A stretch of DNA of 51,613 nucleotides from Limnobacter sp. CACIAM 66H1. GTDB taxonomy: Bacteria > Pseudomonadota > Gammaproteobacteria > Burkholderiales > Burkholderiaceae_B. The stretch spans positions 1-51,613 of the forward strand of contig NZ_LUJK01000020.1 of assembly GCF_001601825.1 (NCBI RefSeq), given 5' to 3'. A program made the position numbers and the translations under genes. Positions 9,701 through 17,715 of the stretch are shown here, piece after piece. Within the stretch, counting starts at the first letter, position 1, and each line of letters begins with the position of its first letter. The notes beneath the pieces are model-generated. The model searched no databases, was not told the DNA's origin, and saw only the letters and a list, made by a program, of their open reading frames with translations.

Positions 9701-10205
9701 AACTACCAAGCCACCGCAACCATGAACTTGCCGGCTTGGTACTTGTTTCTGGTTTCGCCAACGGCACAGGGTTGGTGAGTGTGGAGGCGGCTGATGAAGG
9801 TTTGGCTGTGGAGATGGATGAGGCGACAGTTGTTGTATCAGGCGAAGAAGTTGAACTCACCGGGACTGGGTCGGTTCTCTTGAGCATATCGACAATCATG
9901 GACTTGAGTTCTTCTGCTTTTTGTCCACCACCTGACTCTACTTTCTTGACCAAATCATCAATCAAGGAATTGAGTGCCTCACTGATTTCTTCAGTGCCAT
10001 TTATCTTGTAACACGCTTTCATCATGTCAATAACATGGGGTTGTTCAAGGGGTGTTTTGCCAAAGTTGGCATTCAACTGAGTGGCAGCCAAACCAGGGGT
10101 GACTACCGCTTGAACACCTGAACCTGACTTGCCTGTTGCAGCGCTGGACGATCCTGTGCGCTGACTGATGGCACTGGGTACTGCGGTGGTGGTTGAAGTG
10201 GTCAT
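6783..10205 (-). CDS. Large effector-like protein (1140 aa) with C-terminal cysteine-protease-like domain
   Basis: I do not recognise this protein as a known family. Residues 1-160 are Ser/Thr/Ala/Pro-rich and look disordered, with no Sec signal. Residues about 160-430 are helical and charged with a coiled-coil stretch (340-425); within it, residues 305-316 (AAAKVVQKWYRA) resemble a calmodulin-binding IQ motif. The last 205 residues contain a Cys box (GQGNRCWLRAANA, Cys941) and, at the extreme C-terminus, a His box (HSGASVHSGHYRFYS, His1132). Those boxes have the order and look of the Cys and His boxes of CA-clan proteases such as USP or OTU deubiquitinases and papain. Taken together this suggests a secreted protein acting on a eukaryotic host or another cell; that role is inference. 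Its start overlaps the upstream 159-aa gene by ATGA, so the two are translationally coupled. Confidence 0.7.
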   Translation of the reverse strand: MTTSTTTAVPSAISQRTGSSSAATGKSGSGVQAVVTPGLAATQLNANFGKTPLEQPHVIDMMKACYKINGTEEISEALNSLIDDLVKKVESGGGQKAEELKSMIVDMLKRTDPVPVSSTSSPDTTTVASSISTAKPSSAASTLTNPVPLAKPETSTKPASSWLRWLGSFFSAAPDQAAALNALQQAAVRDGVPAKLAQYQKQLESDKAAELLQKAKDEASERIAKLSDMGSFEQTLTDVERRVKELAHVTSNEKKSVIDLIRKADLSNRQQGHTIGVQRSVIEALHSAGGSSSALAEPADVSQNAAAKVVQKWYRASKSQQIMHEKAAQGYKMIQSKLESSIRNVVQLNKNRVELNQVELNALAKKLDELEAQEQEKKSGLQKQLEQTGEGRDSTKVFELMNQFDACEKNIKGVEDQKKKIETFLRTVCAAETDLKALNGLSGRFAAVPASEAKALPCSLPMLANGVESPSVQDGFSLNKALEYGRAGASSRSAALKVCLSEFGSWFNNFDNQGKSTHSTVRGDKLPFLAELGGALKTPGSERSEKVLTFLGTANCDSPQGLDKNGRIFIHQLAAANVSAAGFNSKSLALSAPSLAYKVESSYSRKSQEHVGARLKVLGSLSGTLQAEVFKAGKPVDITHAVITDQHAVEAASLILAAMPNDLLTTHHLEVTQFMKTLKNFENKVELAGQQKNGKLGVEGLESFKQELSNFHKKAALWVAERDTLGAEQSVTAAREISKEIAANRRGGVLRRISVNVGNFVNLAGGKAIRESFASIQSYFSTINQKERLRQQFGKKENIAIVFELKRQLKPLLGSKDASNAQALTDYLDGKSLTVKLQGQVSPQLKRTLVEVESFVQKLWKSCGNGKPLPKVIEWSSSIDQSPSKLLIGAANDQPIKVNRSTSSAKTSSPIKPMSEIAIIDKLLSASGRKIQEVSGQGNRCWLRAANASAIAYSDIQDVSRRVFDALEKVKADWATKIQPDAKKAGMLADGYEPYWPKNVDEVKDIYQALDEAKNLGYRVGDAQVETNLQKMTLQLAIPRLTDQVLEIVGASRPIKNEGTTEANALAQNLKELSGMAEVQGDRQIITAFFESLGSKVDFVSDRDRVKDLDSKQASRDTVLLKHSGASVHSGHYRFYSKHN

Positions 10206-10681
10206 GGCGAGGTACTCCGGATGGTCGGTTCTGATTGGTTGGATGAATGGGTACTGAGACTGTGTAGTTTTCTGAGATCCTCAGCATTGGTCACAATGTT
10301 GAGTTGCAGAACCGCAAGCCTGGTTTTGATAAACGCGAGGGGATCGGGGAGCTCATCGCTTGGTGGAATTTTCAGTTCGCTCAAGGTGTGCTCGAGCAAT
10401 TTGAAGTTACCCAGTAAATCAGCTTGCAAATCGGCAGCCAGGTTTTGACCGCAAACAGAGTGCGCGAGCTCATCTGCGTTGCTCAGCGCTTGTTTCCAGT
10501 GAGCGGAAGGATTGTCAGCAAGACTGGCGCTGAATTTCTTCCACAAGGCGAAAGCAGCCTTGGACACGCCATCCGTATTCGCAGAAGCTTCGCTCTGGAA
10601 TGATTTAGCGGCATTTGAAGCAACAATACTTTGAGGCGTCGGGGGGGGTGAATTCCCCACCCCGGAGGGACTGACCGACAT
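10202..10681 (-). CDS. Hypothetical protein (159 aa) coupled to the effector-like gene
   Basis: No family recognised. The first 40 residues are Ser/Pro/Asn-rich and disordered; residues 45-145 look helical. The C-terminus is again Ser/Thr-rich. There is no signal peptide or membrane span. Its TGA overlaps the ATG of the 1140-aa gene (ATGA, 10202-10205), so its product is probably made in proportion to that protein. It could be a cognate chaperone, a co-effector or an immunity factor; the sequence does not decide between these. An AGGGGA precedes the ATG. A short inverted repeat (GGGGA/TCCCC at 10715-10729) lies 34 nt upstream of the start. Confidence 0.6.
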   Translation of the reverse strand: MSVSPSGVGNSPPPTPQSIVASNAAKSFQSEASANTDGVSKAAFALWKKFSASLADNPSAHWKQALSNADELAHSVCGQNLAADLQADLLGNFKLLEHTLSELKIPPSDELPDPLAFIKTRLAVLQLNIVTNAEDLRKLHSLSTHSSNQSEPTIRSTSP

Positions 10682-10714
10682 TTATTCCCCTTGCTTGAAA
10701 ATCAGCAAAACGAC

Positions 10715-10729
10715 GGGGAATACATCCCC
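10715..10729. repeat. Short inverted repeat upstream of the effector-like operon
   Basis: GGGGA-ATACA-TCCCC lies between the uvrA stop and the 159-aa gene start, which are on the same strand. A second weak repeat (AAGGAAC at 10738-10744, GTTCCTT at 10760-10766) sits beside it. They could be an operator or structured leader for the 159/1140-aa pair. Neither is followed by a T-run on the minus strand, so a terminator is less likely. Confidence 0.25.
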
Positions 10730-10782
10730 TTTCGATTAAGGAACAAGTGCGGCCAGAAAGTTCCTTGGGTCAATGATTGCGA

Positions 10783-13700
10783 TTAGCCTCTACTGCTGTA
10801 AAACTGTGCCAACGCGGCTGCAGTGTGACCCGCCTTCTTGCCTTTGGCTTTCGCAATTTCCTGTGGGCTACCCTGTGCCACCAACTGCCCACCGCCAATG
10901 CCAGCCTCGGGACCCATGTCGATCACCCAATCGGCTTGGGCAATCAAGTCAAGGTCGTGTTCAATCACCACCACCGTGTGGCCCGCATCCACCAGCCTGT
11001 GCAGTACGGCAATCAGCTTTTCCACATCGTTCATGTGCAGGCCAACCGTGGGTTCGTCCAGCACATACAAGGTCGGGGGGCTCATTTGTACACCCGCCTT
11101 GTTTTCGCGTACTTTCACCAGCTCGGTCACCAGCTTGATCCGCTGCGCCTCGCCACCGCTCAGCGTGGGGCTGGGCTGGCCAATAGTCAGGTACCCCAAA
11201 CCAACGTCGTTCAGCAGTTGCAGGGCTTGCGCGATCGCCGGATGCGCTTCAAAAAACGGCGCTGCCTCTGAACAACTCATGTTCAAAATTTCCGCAGCGG
11301 TTTTGTCGCGCCAGGTGACTTGCAAGGTTTCCGGGTTGAATCGTTTGCCGCGACAGGCTTCACACACCACTTTCACGTCAGGCAGGAAGTTCATCTCTAT
11401 GGTTTGCATGCCTTGGCCGTCGCACACCGGGCAACGGCCGGGCCCCGCATTGAAACTGAAACGGTTGGCTGCAAAGCCTCGCATCCGGGCTTCGATGGTG
11501 TCAGCCAGCACATTGCGAATTCGGTTCCAAAAGCCAATGTAAGTGGCCGGGCAACTGCGCGGTGTTTTGCCAATCGGAGTTTGGTCCACCTCCAGTACAC
11601 GGGCTACTTGATCAGCACCTTCAATCGCATCGCAGGCAAACCAGTTGTGTATGGGTTTGCCTTTCTTGTTTTGGTTCAGCACATACTGGCGCATATTGGC
11701 CAATAAAATATCGCGCGCCAAAGTCGATTTTCCGCTACCTGACACACCAGTAATGGCGACCAAACGTCCCAGCGGAATGTCCACATTTAAACTTTTGATG
11801 TTGTGCAGTTTTGCCCCTTTAATGCTCAATCGGGGGGTGAGTTTTTCCACCGGGCGCTTGGGCTGTAGCAAATGCGGAATCGGATTTTTCAAATAGCGGC
11901 CTGTCAGCGAGTTTTTGTCCGCTGTAACCTCGGCCACCGTGCCTTGAGAAATAATTTCGCCTCCCAGCTTGCCTGCACCAGGACCGATGTCGACCAACCG
12001 GTCAGCACGTTTCATGGTGTCAATATCGTGCTCGACCACCAACAGCGTATTGCCCTTGGCCCGAAGTTCTTCAAGCGCATCCAGCAGGCGGTGGTTGTCA
12101 CGAGTGTGTAGGCCAATGGTGGGTTCGTCCAGCACGTAACACACACCGCGCAGGTTGGTGCCCAGCTGGCTGGCCAAGCGAATGCGCTGTGCTTCACCAC
12201 CACTCAGAGTAGGCGCGCTGCGGTTCAGGTGCAGGTAATCAAGACCCACCTGTTTCAAAAACTTCAATCGCCCGGCCATTTCGATGCGAATGTCTTTGGC
12301 AATCGCTGTTTCGCGTTCGTCCAGTTCGAGCTGGTCCACCCACTGCAAAGCATCGCTGACGGTTTGATCAGCCAGTTCGGCGATATTGCTGTTCTTGAAC
12401 TTCACAGCCAGCGCAGTGGGGTTTAGGCGTTGACCATTGCAGGAGCCACACACCATGCTTTCTCGCAAATAGCTTCCTTCGTCATTTTCAGCATTTTCGT
12501 CTGCGCTTTTGTCTTGCTCAGAAAGCCACTTGCCTTCTTCACCTGTGGTTTCAGCATCAAACCCCTCTACCTCCTCACCCACGCCAAAGCAACTGGTACA
12601 CCATCCATGTTTGCTGTTGTAACTGAACAAGCGCGGGTCGAGCTCGGGAAAGCTGCGTGCGCAACTCGGGCATGCCCGCTTGGTGGAGTAAAACCGAATG
12701 GTGGGCGCTTCACCCTTTTTACCAGGTGCCTCAACCATGACTGTGCCTTTACCAAACTCAAGCGTTTGGACCAGCACCTCGCGCAATTCTTTTTCTGTTT
12801 TGGCCTGCACAAGCAGGGTTTTCACAGGCACCTCGATGTGGTGTTCCTGATAGCGGGCCAACTTCGGCCAGGGGTTGGTGGGCACGTACTCCCCATCCAC
12901 GCGCAGGCGTTCATAACCGCGGTCCACGGCCCATTTTGCAATTTCGTTGTAAATGCCTTTGCGGCCCTGCACCAGTGGTGCCAGCAAAGTGATTTCCTGC
13001 CCTTTGTAATGCTGCATGATTTGCGCCAGCATGCTGTCCATGCTTTGCGGAGCAATGGGCACCTCGCACGTGGGGCAATGCTGAATGCCCAACTTCACAA
13101 ACATGAGGCGCAGGAAGTGGTACACCTCGGTCACCGTGGCGACTGTACTTTTCCGGCCACCCCGACTGGTGCGCTGCTCGATCGCCACGGTGGGGGGAAT
13201 ACCAAAAATGGCATCCACATCAGGCTTGGCTGCAGGTTGCACAAACTGTCGAGCGTAGGCATTCAGGCTTTCAAGGTAACGGCGCTGGCCTTCGCTGAAC
13301 AAAATATCAAACGCAAGGGTGGATTTTCCGCTGCCGGAAGGCCCGGTAATGACAGTCATCTTTTCCCGTGGAATGGTCAGGCTGACATTTTTCAGGTTGT
13401 GCTCACGCGCATGCAAAATTTCAATGCCGTCAGTCAGGCCGCGCTTGTTGTGTTTGGTCTCCAGTCCGTACAGGGCCGCCGCCTCGGCCACCAGGTGATC
13501 ACTGCCTTTGTTTAAATCGGCAGCATGCAGCAGATTGGTTTGCGCAAGGTATTGTTTGATCGCAACGCCCGTGTGGCTCGCTTTGTTTTTTGCAAGCTGT
13601 TCGGGCGTGCCCTGGGCCACCAGTTCACCCCCGTATTCGCCCGCCTCGGGTCCAAGGTCGATAAGCCAATCTGCCGCGCAGATCACATCCAGATTGTGTT

Positions 13701-16419
13701 CAACAATCAACACACTGTGCCCTGCTTCCTGCAACAAACGCAGCGAACGCATCAACTTGGCCACATCGTCAAAGTGCAAACCAGTGGTCGGCTCGTCAAA
13801 CACAAACAGGTCACCTCGCTTGGCCACTTTTTGACCGCTGGCGGTGAGTTTCAGGTTAGCCAGAAAACCCGCCAACTTGAGTCGTTGTGCTTCGCCACCG
13901 CTGAGCGTGGGTACAGGCTGCCCCAAACGCAAATAATTCAGCCCAACCTGTGCCAGCGGTTGCAGTGTTTTTAGTAGCGCAGAGTCTTTTTCAAACAAAT
14001 CAAGCGCCTGGTCTACGGTCAGTTCAAGTACCTGCGCCATGTTCAACACTTGGCCTTTTCGTTCAAGCGTGACTTCCAGTGCCTCTGGCCGGTAACGTGT
14101 GCCATTGCATTCGCCGCAGCGCAAATAAACATCACTCAAGAACTGCATTTCAACATGTTCAAAACCATTGCCACCACAAATGGGGCAGCGGCCATCGCCA
14201 CTGTTGAAACTGAAGAAGCCGGGTTTGTAATCCCGCTCTACAGCAATTTTTGTTTTGGAGAACAGTTTGCGCAGTTCATCAAACGCGCCGACATAGCTGG
14301 CGGGGTTGCTTCGCGTTGTTTTGCCGATTGGGCTTTGGTCAACAAATGCCAATTCGGAAATGAGTTCAACACCCTCCACGGAATCGAACTCACCGGGGGC
14401 CTCTGTGGGCTCACCTTTTATTTTCTTGATCGCGGGCACCAGTACATCTTGTACCAAGGTGCTTTTGCCTGAACCTGAAACACCTGTGAGTACCACCAAT
14501 CTGTTGAGCGGCAGTTTGAGATCGATGTTTTTCAAGTTGTTGGCGCGCACACCGGTCAAGGTAATGTGCTCTGTGGAATCGCCCAACGGCTCGATGTATT
14601 CCACCACCTTCAGTTCACCCTTCAAGTAGCGGGCAGTCAGCGAGTTTGCCTGAGCGATTTTGGCGGGCGCGCCATCAAATACAATATTGCCCCCGGCTTC
14701 ACCCGGGCCCGGGCCAATGTCTATGAGCCTGTCAGCCTGGTTCATCAATTGCGGGTCGTGCTCCACCACCACCAAGGTATTTCCTGCCTCTTTCAAACGC
14801 TGCATGGCCTGCGCCACGCGCGCAATATCGCGGGGATGCAAGCCGACGGAGGGTTCGTCCAATACAAACAAGGTATTCACCAGCGAACTACCCAATGCCG
14901 TGGTCAGATTGATTCGCTGTACTTCACCACCACTGAGGGTTCTGCTTTGCCTGTCCAGCGTCAAATAACCCAAACCCACTTGAATGAGGAAGCCCAGGCG
15001 GGTACGAATTTCCTGAAGCACCAGGTCACTGGCTTCATCGAGTGCACCGGGCAGTTGCAGGTTTTTGAACAGCTGCGCCACCTTCAACAGCGGCATTTGC
15101 ATGATTTCATGAATGCTGTGCTTGCCCGAATCGCTGGGCAACTTCCAGAGCAGGGAATCGGGCTTCAGACGCGCGCCGTTGCAGTCACCACACGGGGTGT
15201 AACTGCGATATTTGGACAACATCACGCGCACGTGCATTTTGTAGGTACGGCTTTCGAGCCATTCAAAAAAACGGGCTACACCATAGAACAAGTGACCGTC
15301 CCAATTCCCATCAAAATTGGCATCGCCCTCAATCACCCACAGCTTGTGTTCTTCGGGCAAATGTTTGTAAGCGATGTCGGTGGCGATACCGCGTTTTTTG
15401 GCAAATTTCACCAAGTCTTTCTGGCAGCTTTTAAAACTTTCCGTGGTCCAGGGCTTCACCGCGCCCTCCTCCAGCGATTTGTTTTCGTCGGGAACCACCA
15501 ATCCGTAATCAATACCGATGACACGTCCAAAGCCGCGGCAGGTGTCACACGCACCCAAGGGTGAATTGAAGCTGAAGTGGCTGGGCAAAGGGCTTGAATA
15601 ATCCAGATCACAAGTGGCGCAATGCAGGCCCTCGGAAAAACGCCAAGGCTGTTGCTCGTCATCGCCCTCGTCAGGCAATGCAAACACATTCACCTTGCCC
15701 TTGCCCCTGTGCAAGGCGCTGGCCACAGCGTCACTAAAGCGGCTTTCCTCAACACCCGCGACGCGGAAACGGTCTTGCACCACATCCAGCAATTTCTCCA
15801 CGATGCTGCGGCCTTTTTTAATCGGCGTTTCGCGGTGAATACGGGTGTAGCCTTGCGCGCTCAGGAAGTCTTCAATTTCCTGAGTCGTAAATTTTGCGGG
15901 TACACGCACCGGGAATGTAATCACCAAACGCGGGTCGTTCTGTGCGGCGGCCTTGTCCAGTATCGATTGTTTGATGGTGGCTACGGTGTCTTCACGTACC
16001 CACTGGCCACACTGTCGGCAATGCAAATGAGCCGCGCGGGCGTAAATCAACTTCAGGTGATCGTTGATTTCGGTCATGGTGCCCACGGTGCTGCGGGAGG
16101 TGCGCACAGGGTTGGCTTGGTCAATTGCGATGGCAGGCAAGACGCCTTCGATGCTATCTACATCGGGTTTGTCCATGCGGTCGAGAAACTGGCGCGCATA
16201 AGGCGAAAAGGTTTCGACATAGCGACGCTGACCCTCTGCATACAGGGTATCGAACACCAATGAGCTTTTACCACTGCCCGACACACCCGTGAACACGGTA
16301 ATTTCACCGGTCCTGATGTCAATGTCGACGTTTTTGAGATTGTGCTGCCGCGCCCCCTTGATACGAATCACATTGCCAAGGTACTGGGAATTCTCGGTTT
16401 TTTTCGCTTTGGTGGTCAT
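10783..16419 (-). CDS. uvrA: Double-length excinuclease UvrA (tandem fusion, four ABC ATPase modules)
   Basis: 1878 aa, twice the usual 940 or so. Residues 1-960 are one full UvrA-like unit and about 995-1878 a second. Walker A motifs occur at 45-52, 646-653, 1026-1033 and near 1560; ABC signatures (LSGGEVQR or LSGGEAQR) occur at 495-502, 839-846, near 1440 and near 1770. Each half keeps zinc-binding Cys pairs, including the FSFN-x-G-x2-RCP-x2-C insertion. A canonical UvrA works as a homodimer that finds DNA lesions and loads UvrB; this protein would be a covalent pseudo-dimer. Chlamydial UvrA has the same doubled size. Whether it replaces or supplements a standard UvrA cannot be told here. 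Confidence 0.92.
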   Translation of the reverse strand: MTTKAKKTENSQYLGNVIRIKGARQHNLKNVDIDIRTGEITVFTGVSGSGKSSLVFDTLYAEGQRRYVETFSPYARQFLDRMDKPDVDSIEGVLPAIAIDQANPVRTSRSTVGTMTEINDHLKLIYARAAHLHCRQCGQWVREDTVATIKQSILDKAAAQNDPRLVITFPVRVPAKFTTQEIEDFLSAQGYTRIHRETPIKKGRSIVEKLLDVVQDRFRVAGVEESRFSDAVASALHRGKGKVNVFALPDEGDDEQQPWRFSEGLHCATCDLDYSSPLPSHFSFNSPLGACDTCRGFGRVIGIDYGLVVPDENKSLEEGAVKPWTTESFKSCQKDLVKFAKKRGIATDIAYKHLPEEHKLWVIEGDANFDGNWDGHLFYGVARFFEWLESRTYKMHVRVMLSKYRSYTPCGDCNGARLKPDSLLWKLPSDSGKHSIHEIMQMPLLKVAQLFKNLQLPGALDEASDLVLQEIRTRLGFLIQVGLGYLTLDRQSRTLSGGEVQRINLTTALGSSLVNTLFVLDEPSVGLHPRDIARVAQAMQRLKEAGNTLVVVEHDPQLMNQADRLIDIGPGPGEAGGNIVFDGAPAKIAQANSLTARYLKGELKVVEYIEPLGDSTEHITLTGVRANNLKNIDLKLPLNRLVVLTGVSGSGKSTLVQDVLVPAIKKIKGEPTEAPGEFDSVEGVELISELAFVDQSPIGKTTRSNPASYVGAFDELRKLFSKTKIAVERDYKPGFFSFNSGDGRCPICGGNGFEHVEMQFLSDVYLRCGECNGTRYRPEALEVTLERKGQVLNMAQVLELTVDQALDLFEKDSALLKTLQPLAQVGLNYLRLGQPVPTLSGGEAQRLKLAGFLANLKLTASGQKVAKRGDLFVFDEPTTGLHFDDVAKLMRSLRLLQEAGHSVLIVEHNLDVICAADWLIDLGPEAGEYGGELVAQGTPEQLAKNKASHTGVAIKQYLAQTNLLHAADLNKGSDHLVAEAAALYGLETKHNKRGLTDGIEILHAREHNLKNVSLTIPREKMTVITGPSGSGKSTLAFDILFSEGQRRYLESLNAYARQFVQPAAKPDVDAIFGIPPTVAIEQRTSRGGRKSTVATVTEVYHFLRLMFVKLGIQHCPTCEVPIAPQSMDSMLAQIMQHYKGQEITLLAPLVQGRKGIYNEIAKWAVDRGYERLRVDGEYVPTNPWPKLARYQEHHIEVPVKTLLVQAKTEKELREVLVQTLEFGKGTVMVEAPGKKGEAPTIRFYSTKRACPSCARSFPELDPRLFSYNSKHGWCTSCFGVGEEVEGFDAETTGEEGKWLSEQDKSADENAENDEGSYLRESMVCGSCNGQRLNPTALAVKFKNSNIAELADQTVSDALQWVDQLELDERETAIAKDIRIEMAGRLKFLKQVGLDYLHLNRSAPTLSGGEAQRIRLASQLGTNLRGVCYVLDEPTIGLHTRDNHRLLDALEELRAKGNTLLVVEHDIDTMKRADRLVDIGPGAGKLGGEIISQGTVAEVTADKNSLTGRYLKNPIPHLLQPKRPVEKLTPRLSIKGAKLHNIKSLNVDIPLGRLVAITGVSGSGKSTLARDILLANMRQYVLNQNKKGKPIHNWFACDAIEGADQVARVLEVDQTPIGKTPRSCPATYIGFWNRIRNVLADTIEARMRGFAANRFSFNAGPGRCPVCDGQGMQTIEMNFLPDVKVVCEACRGKRFNPETLQVTWRDKTAAEILNMSCSEAAPFFEAHPAIAQALQLLNDVGLGYLTIGQPSPTLSGGEAQRIKLVTELVKVRENKAGVQMSPPTLYVLDEPTVGLHMNDVEKLIAVLHRLVDAGHTVVVIEHDLDLIAQADWVIDMGPEAGIGGGQLVAQGSPQEIAKAKGKKAGHTAAALAQFYSSRG

Positions 16420-16440
16420 GGGGCGCCTGGGGTAAAACGG

Positions 16441-16472
16441 TTGCTACAGGCGGTTAATTGTACCTGTAGCAA
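16441..16472 (-). terminator. Intrinsic terminator downstream of aroG
   Basis: A perfect 10-bp inverted repeat (TTGCTACAGG at 16441-16450, CCTGTAGCAA at 16463-16472) lies between the aroG stop and the uvrA start, both on the minus strand. Read on the minus strand the stem is followed by CCGTTTTA, so it likely ends the aroG transcript and isolates it from uvrA. Confidence 0.6.
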
Positions 16473-16501
16473 TCGCTTTTACCTGGCTTGGAGCGCTTTA
16501 C

Positions 16502-17566
16502 TTAAGCAACCTGTGCAAGCCTGCGTTTGCGAACACCTTGTGCCAAGGTTTCCAGCACTTGCAGGCTGTCGTCCCAGCCCACGCAACCATCGGTGATGCT
16601 TTGGCCGTAAGTCAAAGGCTTGCCGGGTTCAAGGTCCTGGCGACCTTCCACCAAGTGGCTTTCAACCATGACACCCATGATGCGCGCATCGCCGGCGGCC
16701 AGTTGTTCAGCGATGTTCTCGCACACCCCAACCTGGTTCTTGGGAACCTTGCTGCTGTTGCCATGACTTGCATCAATCATGATTCGGGCGGCCAGGCCTG
16801 CTTTGCCAATGTCGGCCGCCGCGGCCTCCACTGACGCTGCGTCATAGTTCGGGCCTTTCCCGCCACGCAGAATAATGTGGCAGTCCTCGTTGCCCGAGGT
16901 GCTGACAATCGCGCTGCGACCCTCCTTGGTTACGCTCAGGAAGTGATGTGGGTGTTGCGCTGCCTTGATGGCATCCACTGCAATTTTTACGTTGCCGTCT
17001 GTGCCATTCTTGAAACCGACCGGACAGCTTAGACCTGATGACAACTCACGATGAATCTGGCTTTCAGTGGTGCGGGCACCAATCGCACCCCAACTGACCA
17101 AATCAGCGATGTACTGTGGGGTGATCATGTCGAGGAACTCAGTTCCCGCTGGCAAACCCAGGCTGTTGATATTCAAAAGCACTTCACGCGCCATGCGCAG
17201 GCCTTTGTTGATTTCAAAGCTGCCATCCAGATTGGGGTCGTTAATCAACCCCTTCCAGCCCACAGTGGTGCGCGGCTTCTCAAAATAGACACGCATCACA
17301 ATTTCCAGGTCTTCTGCGTATTTTTCGCGATACACCTTCAGCTTGTTGGCGTATTCCATCGCTGCCTTCACATCATGGATGGAACAGGGCCCCATTACGA
17401 CGATCAAGCGATCGTCACCACCATGCAGAATTTTGTGGAGGGCCGCACGGCAACCTGCCACTGTTTCGGCAATTGCGGGGGTAATGGGCACGTCTGCGAT
17501 CAAGGCCGCAGGGGTGATCAGTTCTTTAATTTCTTTGATTCTCAAGTCGTCTGTTACCGTGTTCAT
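16502..17566 (-). CDS. aroG: 3-deoxy-7-phosphoheptulonate synthase (DAHP synthase, class I AroG/AroF type)
   Basis: 354 aa, the standard size. It condenses phosphoenolpyruvate and erythrose 4-phosphate, the entry step of the shikimate pathway. Family motifs are visible: VVMGPCSIHD, KPRTTVGWKGLINDPNLDGS, GARTTESQIHRELSSGLSCP, KNGTDGN, IDASHGNSSK and a C-terminal ITDGCVGWDDS. The ATG follows an AGGAG. Upstream on the same strand lie a Phe-rich leader peptide (17677-17763) and a perfect terminator hairpin (17620-17652). Expression is therefore probably attenuated in response to charged tRNA-Phe, which favours a Phe-sensitive AroG identity over the Tyr- or Trp-sensitive paralogues. Confidence 0.94.
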   Translation of the reverse strand: MNTVTDDLRIKEIKELITPAALIADVPITPAIAETVAGCRAALHKILHGGDDRLIVVMGPCSIHDVKAAMEYANKLKVYREKYAEDLEIVMRVYFEKPRTTVGWKGLINDPNLDGSFEINKGLRMAREVLLNINSLGLPAGTEFLDMITPQYIADLVSWGAIGARTTESQIHRELSSGLSCPVGFKNGTDGNVKIAVDAIKAAQHPHHFLSVTKEGRSAIVSTSGNEDCHIILRGGKGPNYDAASVEAAAADIGKAGLAARIMIDASHGNSSKVPKNQVGVCENIAEQLAAGDARIMGVMVESHLVEGRQDLEPGKPLTYGQSITDGCVGWDDSLQVLETLAQGVRKRRLAQVA

Positions 17567-17610
17567 GCCAATTCTCCTGAATGCTGGCGCGCTTTTTGTT
17601 CAAAGTGTCG

Positions 17611-17652
17611 GTTCAAAAAAAAACCGCCAGGAAGTTCAGGCCTGGCGGTTTT
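17611..17652 (-). terminator. Attenuator terminator in the aroG leader
   Basis: On the minus strand this is a perfect hairpin: CCGCCAGG, a 9-nt loop, CCTGGCGG, followed immediately by nine Ts (17623-17615). It lies 25 nt after the leader peptide stop and about 50 nt before the aroG ATG. An intrinsic terminator ahead of the coding region, rather than after it, is the hallmark of attenuation. The complementary A-run also allows it to work in the other direction. Confidence 0.85.
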
Positions 17653-17715
17653 GGGATCTGTTTGAACTATGTGTTTTTACGCACAACCCTCTTCCGCCGC
17701 TTGCCCAAACCAGGC
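17640..17715 (-). promoter_or_regulatory. Predicted antiterminator pairing in the aroG leader
   Basis: Leader codons 17-20 (GCCTGGTTTGGG, complement of 17704-17715) can pair with CCCAAA (17650-17655) and CCAGGC (17640-17645), giving two 6-bp helices with a 4-nt bulge on one side. This pairing uses the first arm of the terminator hairpin, so the two structures exclude each other. A ribosome held at the earlier Phe codons would leave codons 17-20 free to form it; a ribosome reaching the stop would cover them and let the terminator form. Confidence 0.6.

Noticed and set aside
12430-13515. Long plus-strand ORF (361 aa) inside uvrA
   Set aside because: It is antisense to a clearly coding uvrA frame and has no recognisable domain; a shadow ORF.
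14566-15564. 332-aa plus-strand ORF inside uvrA
   Set aside because: Antisense shadow of conserved UvrA motifs.
10783-16419. Two separate tandem uvrA genes instead of one
   Set aside because: The frame is continuous through residues 960-995 with no stop or frameshift, so the sequence shows one fused gene.
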